Positions 25,019-33,328 of a stretch of 64,000 nt of DNA are shown piece by piece (the stretch's first letter is position 1; every line of letters starts with the position of its first letter). This stretch comes from JAPLJC01 sp963697965. Lineage in GTDB: Bacteria > Desulfobacterota > Desulfobaccia > Desulfobaccales > 0-14-0-80-60-11. The stretch is from contig OY969108.1 in the NCBI GenBank assembly GCA_963697965.1, positions 2,356,001-2,420,000 of the forward strand, written 5' to 3'. Position numbers and translations under genes: made by a program. A model generated the notes under the pieces. It ran no database searches and was not told the origin of the DNA. It was given only the letters and a program-made list of their open reading frames with translations.

Positions 25019-25429
25019 ATGGAGAGACGCGGATTTTTAAGGCTGTTGGCCTCCATCCTGGGATTAAGCGCCGTCGGCGCTTTTGTCTATCCCTTGTTCC
25101 GCTATCTGCTGCCCGTTGAGGCAGCGCTGGGTCCAAAAAACCTCAGCATCCCCAAGGCCGAGGTCCCGGTAAATGCCACTAAAGATCTGCTGTTAGGCGC
25201 TACCCCGATAATCGTCCTCGACATTCCTGACAAGGGCTACCTGGCCTTTTCCAGGGTCTGCACCCACCTGGGCTGCCTGGTGAAATTTGATAAAGAACGG
25301 CAGGAGTTCATCTGCCCCTGCCATGCGGGCATCTACGACCTGGACGGGAACGTGGTGTCCGGTCCCCCGCCCAAGCCTTTGCGGAAGTTTGCCGTGAAGG
25401 TGGAAGGCGATAACCTGGTAATCGGGTGA
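25019..25429 (+). CDS. Rieske iron-sulfur protein of a bc-type complex
   Basis: 136 aa. N-terminal membrane anchor with a Tat-like start (MERRGFLRLLASILG). The 2Fe-2S motifs CTHLGC and CPCHAG are intact, each followed by the expected context (LVKFDKERQEFICPCHAGIYD). It takes electrons from quinol at the Qo site and passes them to a periplasmic cytochrome. It ends 4 nt before the cytochrome b ATG. Confidence 0.95.
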   Translation: MERRGFLRLLASILGLSAVGAFVYPLFRYLLPVEAALGPKNLSIPKAEVPVNATKDLLLGATPIIVLDIPDKGYLAFSRVCTHLGCLVKFDKERQEFICPCHAGIYDLDGNVVSGPPPKPLRKFAVKVEGDNLVIG

Positions 25430-25433
25430 CAAG

Positions 25434-26519
25434 ATGATGTCAAGGCTGAGTGAATGGCTGGAGATCAGGTTAGGCTTCGACGAACTGGTCCGCTCGCAGC
25501 TCACCGATTACCGGGTTCCCAAGAATGTCAATATCTTTTACACCTTGGGCATGGTCGCCCTGGCGGGCTTTGTTTTTCAGGCCTTAACCGGCATTTTGCT
25601 GATGTTCTACTACATTCCTGATAGCAAGGACGCCTTTCAAAGCATTGAGTTTACCATGAACACCGTGCCTTACGGCTGGCTCTTTCGCCTGATGCACGTG
25701 ATGGGCGCCAACCTCATGGTGGCGGTAGTCCTCCTCCATATGGGCTCCGTCTTTTTCCTGGGCTCCTATAAGAAACCCAGGGAACTCACCTGGGTGGTGG
25801 GGGCCTTGTTGTTGCTCACCGTCCTGGGCTTTACCTTGAGCGGCTATCTCCTGCCCTGGAGCCAGTTGAGTTTCTGGGCCACCACGGTGGTGACCGATAT
25901 CCCCTCCGCCTTTCCGCTGGTGGGAGGGTTGATTAGCAAAATTCTCAGAGGAAGTGAAAACGTTTCGGGGGTGACCCTTAACCGCTTCTTTGCCCTGCAC
26001 GTCGCCTTTTTCCCCTTCCTGTTCTCGACCCTCTTCGCCCTGCACGTCTTCCTGGTGAGGAGAATCGGCATCTCCGCGCCTCCCTCTGCCTCCCTGGCGC
26101 CGGAGGAGTGGAAGGAATTCCACCATGAAAGCCATCCCGACGGGCCTCCCTTTTACCCCGACTATGTTTCCAAAGAAGCCTTCATGGTGATAATTTATCT
26201 GATTGTGATGTTTGCCCTAATTTCCTTGATACCGGCCTTATTCATTCCCCACGACGCCCGCATTCCCGCCGATCCCATGAATACCCCGGAACATATCAGG
26301 CCGGAATGGTATTTCCTGGCTCCCTATGAAATGCTCAAACTCATCCCCAATAGATTTCTGGGGATCGCCTTGCAGGTGGTTCTGGTGGTGGTTTTTATCT
26401 TCTGGCCTTTCATGGATAAATCACAAAAGGCCACCATCCTCAAGAGGCCGGTTTTGCTGGCCATCTTCCTGGTAACTATCGTGGTCTGGGTAGTACTCAC
26501 CATCTGGGGGTCTCGCTGA
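25434..26519 (+). CDS. Cytochrome b (fused b6/subunit IV type)
   Basis: 361 aa. Diheme four-helix core with axial His pairs spaced H-x13-H (HVMGANLMVAVVLLH) and H-x14-H (HVAFFPFLFSTLFALH), the spacing of cytochrome b6. The C-terminal part supplies the subunit IV-like helices with RPEWYFLAPYEML, the PEWY quinol-site motif. It catalyses quinol oxidation and proton translocation with the Rieske protein. No cytochrome c1 or f gene is present; the downstream pentaheme gene overlaps its stop (TGATG) and probably replaces it. Confidence 0.95.
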   Translation: MMSRLSEWLEIRLGFDELVRSQLTDYRVPKNVNIFYTLGMVALAGFVFQALTGILLMFYYIPDSKDAFQSIEFTMNTVPYGWLFRLMHVMGANLMVAVVLLHMGSVFFLGSYKKPRELTWVVGALLLLTVLGFTLSGYLLPWSQLSFWATTVVTDIPSAFPLVGGLISKILRGSENVSGVTLNRFFALHVAFFPFLFSTLFALHVFLVRRIGISAPPSASLAPEEWKEFHHESHPDGPPFYPDYVSKEAFMVIIYLIVMFALISLIPALFIPHDARIPADPMNTPEHIRPEWYFLAPYEMLKLIPNRFLGIALQVVLVVVFIFWPFMDKSQKATILKRPVLLAIFLVTIVVWVVLTIWGSR

Positions 26520-27379
26520 TGCGCTCGCTGATGCGCTCCCTGCTCACCGTGATCTGCCTCCTTTGCCTGGCTTCGGTCTCCGAAGCGGCCTGGACCGAGT
26601 TGTTGCAGAAAGAGTTCCCCAAGACTCCGTGGGACCAGAGACCCGCGGTTGAGCGGACCGTTTGTATCGACTGCCACGACTCCGACTTGATGAGGCCCGA
26701 ATATAAGGCAATTCCGGCGGAGTGGCGCAAAAGCGTGCATTACCAGAACGGGGTTTCCTGCCAGGACTGCCACGGCGGCGACCCCAAGGACGCCGCCAGG
26801 TCCATGACGCCGCAGAGCGGGTTCGTGGGGGCGCCGAAACCCAAAGAGGTTCCGGGATTCTGCGGGAAATGCCATTTGGGCATCAAGGAAAACTACCTGG
26901 AAGGTGGCCATGGCAAGGCCCTGATGACTACCGGCACGGGGCCCAATTGTGTCCTCTGCCACCATTCCCATGATATCCAGAAGGCCAGCATAGGGATTAT
27001 CAACCCCAATTTATGTGGAATCTGCCACAGTTATGACCGCGCCCGGGAGATGAAGGAGGCCCTGCTGCTGACCGAGGTGAAGATCAATGAGATCAATAGC
27101 AATCTACAGACCTTGAAGGCCGGATTGATAGACACCCGAGATGAGGATGAGACCCTTTTCCGGACCCAGGCGGAATATAGGACCTTGTTTCATAGTGTGG
27201 ATGTGAATCTGGTGAAGGCCAAAACCGCGGAGTTCGCCAAGAAGCTGGCCGCTCTTAATCAACAGGTTAATAAAGGTTTCAAGGAGTTGAAATTCCGCCA
27301 GAACTTCGCCACCCTGATCTTGCTGATTTTTGTCGGCCTGGGGATCACGATCTTCTTGTTGGGACGGCGAAAGGAATAA
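26519..27379 (+). CDS. Pentaheme cytochrome c, membrane anchored
   Basis: 286 aa. Signal peptide (cleavage near SEAAW), five CxxCH motifs at about 49, 81, 115, 144 and 166, a long helical linker (about 180-255), and a C-terminal membrane anchor (FATLILLIFVGLGITIFLLG). Probably the electron acceptor subunit of the Rieske/b complex. The start overlaps the cytochrome b stop by one base. Confidence 0.92.
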   Translation: MRSLMRSLLTVICLLCLASVSEAAWTELLQKEFPKTPWDQRPAVERTVCIDCHDSDLMRPEYKAIPAEWRKSVHYQNGVSCQDCHGGDPKDAARSMTPQSGFVGAPKPKEVPGFCGKCHLGIKENYLEGGHGKALMTTGTGPNCVLCHHSHDIQKASIGIINPNLCGICHSYDRAREMKEALLLTEVKINEINSNLQTLKAGLIDTRDEDETLFRTQAEYRTLFHSVDVNLVKAKTAEFAKKLAALNQQVNKGFKELKFRQNFATLILLIFVGLGITIFLLGRRKE

Positions 27380-27505
27380 CCTGATCTTAGTTGGCCGGCG
27401 TCATCCCCGTTTGCCTTGGGCGCCTTGGGCTTCCGGGGCGAAATCGATCTTCATGATGGCATTCTTCTTGACGATACCCCACCAGCATAATCACCCCTGC
27501 CGGTC

Positions 27506-28642
27506 CTAACCCAGGTGCTTGTGGAAGCGCAGCACCGCCAGGGTCAGCATGATCAGGCCCAGGACTGTCATGGCGGCCATCTGCTGCCACAAGAGATCGA
27601 TGCCGGCGCCCTGGAGAAAGACGCCCCGCACCACAATGATGAAGTATCTCAATGGGTTCAGGAGGGTTAGGTACTGAAAGACTGGCGGCATGTTGGCAAT
27701 GGGAAAGATGAGGCCCGAGAGCATGATGGCCGGGGTCAGGACGAGGTTGCCCGCCATCATCGCCTGCTGCTGGGTGGAGGCAATGGTGGAGATCAACAGC
27801 CCCAATCCCACGGAATTGAAGAGAAAGGCGACGGTCCCCAGCAACAGCACCAATATCTGGCCTCGAAAAGGGACCTCGAACCACAGGACAGCCACCAGGG
27901 TCACCAGGACGATATCCCCCAGGGAGATGAGGACAAAGGGGATGGTCTTTCCCAACATCAATTCGACACTCCGGATGGGGGTCACCAGGATCTGCTCCAG
28001 GGTGCCGATCTCTTTTTCCCGCACCACCGACAGGGCCGTGAGCATTAGGGAGATGAGCAGCACCACCATGGCGACGACCCCGGGCACCATGGAGTAGCGG
28101 GAAATCAGGTTGGGGTTGAACCAGGCCCGGGCCTCCAGGCTCAAAGGAAGGCCCGGTTTCCCGGCCCGCCCCGCCCCCTGCCGTTCAAGGCGCGATACCA
28201 ACTGCTCCTGGGAATAATCCCCGATGGCCGTACTGGCGTAGCGGCTGACGATGAGGGCGGCGTTGGAGTCGGTGGCGTCCACGATCACCTGGACCTGGCC
28301 GCTTTTCCCCTGGCGCAGTTGCCTGGCGAAATCCCACTGGATCCACAGGGCCATGGTGATCTCACCCCGGTCGATCAGGTCCAGGAGTTCCTTTCGGCTG
28401 TTGAGATAATATTTCACCTGGAACCAGTCGTTGGAGGTGAACCGCTGGATGAGCTCCCGGCTCTCCTTGGTGCGGCTTTCGTCGAAAATGGCGGTGGCCA
28501 CGTGCTTGATGTCGAAATTGACCACGTAGCCATAGGCCAGGAGCTGGATCAGGGGCGGCCCGATGAGAAAAAAGCGGAGCTTCTTATCCCGCCAAACCTG
28601 GATGAATTCCTTGATGATGATGTGCCGGATGCGTCGGAACAT
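27506..28642 (-). CDS. ABC-2 type permease (YhhJ-like), distal copy
   Basis: 378 aa. N-terminal membrane segment, a large extracytoplasmic domain (about 45-175), then five to six membrane segments in the C-terminal half with EKEIGTLEQILVTPIRSVELMLGK, typical of ABC-2 permeases. Paired with a second permease 5 nt upstream, two ATPases and a membrane-fusion protein; together a YhiI/RbbA/YhhJ-type exporter. Substrate unknown; such systems export hydrophobic compounds or envelope components. Confidence 0.9.
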   Translation of the reverse strand: MFRRIRHIIIKEFIQVWRDKKLRFFLIGPPLIQLLAYGYVVNFDIKHVATAIFDESRTKESRELIQRFTSNDWFQVKYYLNSRKELLDLIDRGEITMALWIQWDFARQLRQGKSGQVQVIVDATDSNAALIVSRYASTAIGDYSQEQLVSRLERQGAGRAGKPGLPLSLEARAWFNPNLISRYSMVPGVVAMVVLLISLMLTALSVVREKEIGTLEQILVTPIRSVELMLGKTIPFVLISLGDIVLVTLVAVLWFEVPFRGQILVLLLGTVAFLFNSVGLGLLISTIASTQQQAMMAGNLVLTPAIMLSGLIFPIANMPPVFQYLTLLNPLRYFIIVVRGVFLQGAGIDLLWQQMAAMTVLGLIMLTLAVLRFHKHLG

Positions 28643-28647
28643 AGCTA

Positions 28648-29781
28648 TTAACGAACCTTCTTCTCAAATTTGCGGATGGCCAGGAACACAAACAGGATGG
28701 CGGAGCCGGCCAGCATCAGGGCGCTGGGCCATAGCACCCCCAGGCCGAGACCCTTGAGATATATACCTTTGGAGATGGTCACCACATAGCGGGCCGGCAC
28801 GATGAGGGAAATGATCCGCAATGGCAGAGGCATCAGGTAGATGGCGAAGACGAACCCTGAGAGCAGAAAGGACGGCAGGAAGGTGGTGAGCATGGCCATC
28901 TGGAAGGCCTGCAACTGGTTATCGGAGCTCACCGAGATGAGCAGCCCCTGCCCCAGGGTGGCGATGAGAAACAGGGCCGAGAGGCCGATGAGCAGCAAAA
29001 GGCTGCCCCTTAATGGCACCTGGAAGAGATATTTCCCCATGCCCATGACAATGCCCATGTCCAGCATGCCGATGAAGAAATAGGGCCCCAGTTTGCCCAG
29101 GAGCAGCTCCGTCTTCTTCAGGGGGGTGGCCAGCAGGCCCTCCATGCTGCCCCGCTCCACCTCCCGCACCACGGTCAGGGAGGTGAGGAGCGCCCCCACC
29201 ACGGTCATGATCACCGCGATGAGGCCAGGGACGATGTAATTGCGGGATTCCAGGTCTTCGTTGAACCAGAAGCGCACCTTGGCGTCCACCGGGTCTTCCT
29301 GTCTGGCCGGCCCCCGGCTCTGGAGGCGCTGCACCAGGAGTTCTTGGGCGTAAGGGGCCGTCACCCCCTGGATGTAGCCCAGGATGATGTTGGCGGTATT
29401 GGAATCGGTGCCGTCCACCAGGGCCTGGAGTTTGGCGGTCTTCCCGGTCTTATACGACCAGGAGAAGTCGTAAGGGATACTCAAGCCCACCTGCACCTCG
29501 TGCCTGGCGACCAGATCCTGTAATTCCGCATAACTCTGGGCGAAGCGCGTCAGGTCAAAATAGTCGGCGCTCTTAAAGCGGCTGACCAGCTCCTCGCTCA
29601 ACTGGCTGCCTTCCTGGTCATAGACCGCCAGGGAGACTTTTTTGATGTCGAAGGTGAGGGCGTAGCCATAGAGGAGCATGAGGATCAGGGGCAGCAGAAT
29701 GATTTCCAGGAGGCTGATGGGGTCCCGGCGGACGTGGATCACCTCTTTGCGGAAGATGGCCCAGGTGCGGTGCAGGTTCAT
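28648..29781 (-). CDS. ABC-2 type permease (YhhJ-like), proximal copy
   Basis: 377 aa, same layout as the downstream permease, including VREVERGSMEGLLATPLKKTELLLGK. The two probably form a heterodimer in the inner membrane. A 240-nt gap with CAGCTTT-type repeats and a GTAGGGGC-type palindrome separates it from the frameshifted ATPase. Confidence 0.9.
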   Translation of the reverse strand: MNLHRTWAIFRKEVIHVRRDPISLLEIILLPLILMLLYGYALTFDIKKVSLAVYDQEGSQLSEELVSRFKSADYFDLTRFAQSYAELQDLVARHEVQVGLSIPYDFSWSYKTGKTAKLQALVDGTDSNTANIILGYIQGVTAPYAQELLVQRLQSRGPARQEDPVDAKVRFWFNEDLESRNYIVPGLIAVIMTVVGALLTSLTVVREVERGSMEGLLATPLKKTELLLGKLGPYFFIGMLDMGIVMGMGKYLFQVPLRGSLLLLIGLSALFLIATLGQGLLISVSSDNQLQAFQMAMLTTFLPSFLLSGFVFAIYLMPLPLRIISLIVPARYVVTISKGIYLKGLGLGVLWPSALMLAGSAILFVFLAIRKFEKKVR

Positions 29782-29784
29782 GGG

Positions 29785-30016
29785 TTATAGCTCTCAGCTT
29801 GCAGCGGTCAGCCGTAAGGGCGAGCCGTTGGGTCGCCCGGGCGATCCAGCGGCTCGCCCCTACGCGGTCAGCGTTCAGCTTTTTGATAAACGAGGTTAGT
29901 AATTGAGATATCTCAAGCCAATTGCTGGCTCTTTTGCCAAACTTTTTGTTTTTTGAAATCCTTCATTAGCCTTATGCTTTTGGTCTTTTGCTCTTAGCTG
30001 ATAGCTGACAGCTAAC
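29785..30016. repeat. Repeat tract inside the ABC exporter operon
   Basis: Contains cagcttgcagcggtcagcc-type runs, a gggcgagccg..cggctcgcccctac palindrome near 29818-29862, and a second tagctgatagctgacagct run at 29995-30016. Confidence 0.65.
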
Positions 30017-30023
30017 AGTTTCT

Positions 30024-30961
30024 TTACGTCTCTCCGGCCCGCTGGACCACGGCGATGAAGGCGTCCTCCAGGCTGGGCCGCACCCGTTCAATGCGGCGCC
30101 GCAGGGCGATATTATGGGCCGCCAGGACCTCATTGATGCGCCGCTCCCCCTCCGTGGGCTCAGCCACCGCCACGTGCAGGCCGTCCCCAAAGACCGCGGC
30201 CTCGGCCACCCCGGGCAATTGCTTGATGAGGCTCAGCGCCGCGTCCAGATTCTCGGGATTTACCATTAGGATGGTCTCCTGCACTTCCTGCTTCAACTCC
30301 CGGGGAGTGCCCTGAGCCACGATCCGGCCCTGGTAGATGAGCACCAACCGGTCGCAAAACTCGGCCTCCTCCATGTAGTGGGTGGTCACCAGGATGGTCA
30401 CTCCCCCCGCGCCATGTCATAGATCAGGTCCCAGAAATTGCGCCGGGAGATGGGGTCGACCCCGCTGGTGGCTTCGTCCAGAAAGAGAATGGCGGGCTCG
30501 TGGATGATGGCCGAGGCCAGGGCCAGCCGCTGCTTCAGGCCCAGGGCCAGGGTGCGGGTCAGTTGCCGGCGGCGGTCCGAAAGGCCCACCAGGCGCAGGA
30601 CCTCGGTGAGTCGCTCCCGGAGGCGGGCGGCCGGCAGACCATAAACTCCCCCGAAGAAGTTCAGGTTTTCCTCGGCGGTCAGGTCTTCATAAAGGGAAAA
30701 GCGCTGGGACATGTAACCGATGGTTTGTTTGATCCGGTCGTTTTCCCGGATGATATCGAAGCCGCCCACCCGGCCTTCGCCGCTGGTGGGCAGCAGCAGA
30801 CCGGTGAGCATGCGGATGGTGGTCGATTTGCCGGCGCCGTTGGGCCCCAGGAAACCGAAAATCTCCCCCCGGTTCACCTCGAAGCTGACCCGATCCACCG
30901 CCTTGAAGTCCCCAAATTGGCGGGAGAGATTGTTAACGCTGATGGCCGGCTCAATTGTCAT
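30024..30961 (-). pseudogene. ABC exporter ATPase, split by a one-base frameshift
   Basis: The first frame (30398-30961) has Walker A GPNGAGKSTT, Q-loop YMSQRFSLYEDL, a signature variant LALGLKQRLALA and Walker B ILFLDEATSGVDP; it stops after DLIYDMARGE. The second frame (30024-30401) continues with TILVTTHYMEEAEFCDRL, the H-loop and C-terminal part. Adding one G in the G6 tract at about 30403-30408 restores ARGGVTILVTTHYM and a 312-aa protein. This may be a sequencing error, a true frameshift or slippage; without repair the ATPase would lack its switch His. The LALG-type signature is seen in one half of RbbA-like exporters. Confidence 0.85.
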
Positions 30962-31073
30962 CTCTTAAGACCATCCCTAAATCCCGGGTTCGCCGGGCCT
31001 GGGCTTTTCAACCCCTGCGGGCCGGGGCGGCAGGGGCCTCGGCCTCGAGCCTGGGAATCGGCTCGCCCTCTGC

Positions 31074-32063
31074 TTAAGACCCGGCGGGCCGCTCCTGTTT
31101 CTCCTGCCGCTCTACGATTTGGACGAAAAGATCTTCCAGATTGGGTGCCGCCGGGGAAATGCTCACCTCGCTGAGCCCGGCTTGCTTTAGGGCCGCGGTC
31201 AAGGGCCCGGAGGCCTCTCCCGCGGAGGCCACCGTGAGCATCAGCCGCTCCCCCATCACCAGGGACTGGAGCACCAGGGGGTGGCCGCTCAAAATCTTCC
31301 GGGCCGCCCGCAGATCCGAGGCCCTGGCCTCCAGCAACTCGCCCTGGAAGGAGCCCTTGAGGGTCTTGGGGGTATCCACCACCAGGAGCCGGCCCTGGTG
31401 AATCAAACCCACCCGGTGAGCCCGCTCGGCCTCATCCATGTAAGCAGTGGATAGAAAGATGGTGAGGCCGGCCCCTATCAGGCGGTAGAGAATCTCCCAG
31501 AATTCGCGGCGTGAGACCGGGTCCACCCCGAAGGTGGGTTCATCCAGGAACAGGAGGCGGGGCGTATGGATCAAGGCGCAGACCAGCCCCAGTTTCTGGC
31601 GCATGCCCCCGGAGAGGTTACGGGCCAATCGGCCGGTAAAGGGGGTGAGGTTGGAAAAGCCCAGCAGCTCCGGAAGGCGGCGGTCCCGCTCGCGGTGCGC
31701 CACCTGGTAGATGTCGGCGTAGAAGGCGATATTTTCGGCCACGGTCAGATCGTCATAGAGGCCGAAGCGCTGGGGCATGTAGCCGATCTGCTCCTTGAGG
31801 CGCTCCGCTTCCTGGACCGTGTCGAACCCCAGGACCTCGGCCCGGCCCTGGTCCGGGTCCATGATGCCCACCAGCATCCGCAGGGTGGTGGTCTTGCCGG
31901 CGGCGTCCGGCCCCACCAGGGCAAAGACCTCCCCGTAGGCCACCTCCAGTTCCAGGTGGTCCACCGCCGTCAGGCCGCCGAACCCCTTGCTCAGGCCTCG
32001 GGCCCGGATGGCCGGCTCGCCGGGCTTAGGGCTGCTTTGGAGGCTGGCTGTCTTGTTGGCCAA
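31074..32063 (-). CDS. ABC exporter ATPase, intact copy
   Basis: 329 aa. Walker A GPDAAGKTTT, Q-loop YMPQRFGLYDDL, canonical signature LSGGMRQKLGL, Walker B LLFLDEPTFGVDP, H-loop position occupied by Ala (LSTAYMDEAERA), so the switch His is replaced. Together with the LALG-type partner this suggests an asymmetric heterodimer in which composite sites differ. It overlaps the upstream membrane-fusion gene by 38 nt. Confidence 0.9.
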   Translation of the reverse strand: MANKTASLQSSPKPGEPAIRARGLSKGFGGLTAVDHLELEVAYGEVFALVGPDAAGKTTTLRMLVGIMDPDQGRAEVLGFDTVQEAERLKEQIGYMPQRFGLYDDLTVAENIAFYADIYQVAHRERDRRLPELLGFSNLTPFTGRLARNLSGGMRQKLGLVCALIHTPRLLFLDEPTFGVDPVSRREFWEILYRLIGAGLTIFLSTAYMDEAERAHRVGLIHQGRLLVVDTPKTLKGSFQGELLEARASDLRAARKILSGHPLVLQSLVMGERLMLTVASAGEASGPLTAALKQAGLSEVSISPAAPNLEDLFVQIVERQEKQERPAGS

Positions 32064-33051
32064 GGAGGATTACCGCTTCCGCCGGCATGCCCGGCTTCAG
32101 GTCGTAATTGAGGTTTTGGGCCCGGATCTTGGTGCGGTACACCAGGGTTACCCGTTCCTTGTAGGTCTCCACCGTCTTGGGGGTGAACTCGGCCTTGGAG
32201 TTGATGAAGGAAACCCAGGCGGGATACTGCTTGCCGGGGTAGGCGTCGGTGATGATGTAGGCCTTCATGCCGAACTTGACTTTCGCCAGATCGGACTCGG
32301 GGATATATCCTTCGAAATAGATGTTGTCCAGGTCTCCCAGGGTAAGCACCGGGGCCCCCACCGCCGCGGTCATCCCCGGCTCCATGGGCCGCACCAAAAC
32401 CACCGCGTTCACCGGGGATGAGATGGTGGCGTATCCCAACTGGGTGAGGGCCAGATCCAGGGCCGCCTGGGCGGACTTCGCCTGACCCCGGGCCTGGTCG
32501 ATGTCCTGAACCCGGTAGCCTTCCTGGCGCAGGTTGAGTTCCGCCAGGGCGTTCTGATGGTCCCCTTTGGCCATCAGGTAATCGGATTCGGCCTTATCCC
32601 GGGTTTGGGCCGCCACTACCTGGCGCCGATAGAGGTTCTCGTAGCGCTCATAATCGAGCTGCTTATTGACCAGATCAGCCTCGGTCTTGCCCACCTGGGC
32701 CCGGGCCTCTTCGACCTCCTGGGGCCGGTAGCCGGCTTCCATCTTGGCGAGATTGGCCCTGGCCGCGGCCAGGTCAGCCCGGGCCTTGGCGACTCCGTCC
32801 TGCAGGTCCTTGGCCTCCAGAACAGCCGCCTTTTGACCGCTGCTGACCCAGTCCCCTTCCTGGAAATAGATCTCTGCGATGAGGCCGGGCACCTTGAAGG
32901 AGAGATCAGTTTCGGTGGCCTCCATGTGCCCTTGCAGGCGCAGGACGTCGCTGGGCAGCGGGGTCCCCCACCAGCGCAGTGAATAGACCAGGGCGCCGGC
33001 CACCACCAGCATGGCCAGGATCCCCAGGAGCAGCCTACGTCTTCCTTGCAT
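32026..33051 (-). CDS. HlyD-family membrane-fusion protein (YhiI-like)
   Basis: 341 aa. Single N-terminal membrane anchor (LLLGILAMLVVAGALVYSL), barrel-sandwich lipoyl halves (LSFKVPGLIAEIYFQEGDWV and later YATISSPVNAVVLVRPMEPG), a long coiled-coil hairpin with many Ala/Glu (about 75-205), and a C-terminal beta-barrel. It bridges the inner-membrane ABC exporter to an outer-membrane channel. First gene of the exporter operon. Confidence 0.92.
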   Translation of the reverse strand: MQGRRRLLLGILAMLVVAGALVYSLRWWGTPLPSDVLRLQGHMEATETDLSFKVPGLIAEIYFQEGDWVSSGQKAAVLEAKDLQDGVAKARADLAAARANLAKMEAGYRPQEVEEARAQVGKTEADLVNKQLDYERYENLYRRQVVAAQTRDKAESDYLMAKGDHQNALAELNLRQEGYRVQDIDQARGQAKSAQAALDLALTQLGYATISSPVNAVVLVRPMEPGMTAAVGAPVLTLGDLDNIYFEGYIPESDLAKVKFGMKAYIITDAYPGKQYPAWVSFINSKAEFTPKTVETYKERVTLVYRTKIRAQNLNYDLKPGMPAEAVILLGQQDSQPPKQP

Positions 33052-33328
33052 AGGTCCCTCACCCGAGCCGCGGGCGAGAGCCCAAGCCCTGCCCGGGTCG
33101 GCTCATTTTACCCGCAAAGGAGTGCAAAAAGCAAAGGATACCTGCGGGCGCCAGCTCCCGGCTTTAACCGGTCAGCTTTCAGCTTTTTGGATAAGCTGGC
33201 TTCGTCTACCCGCCAATCTCCAGTATCTCCTAAAACCGCAACGGTACAGGGCCACTACTCATTTTTGGCCCTTGATCGGAGCTTATTAATGATTAAATTT
33301 TACTGATATTTGAAATTAAGAGGACGTT

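Noticed and set aside
27387..27884. 165-aa minus-strand frame overlapping the distal permease
   Set aside because: Out-of-frame shadow of the ABC-2 permease C-terminus; no start site and no family resemblance.
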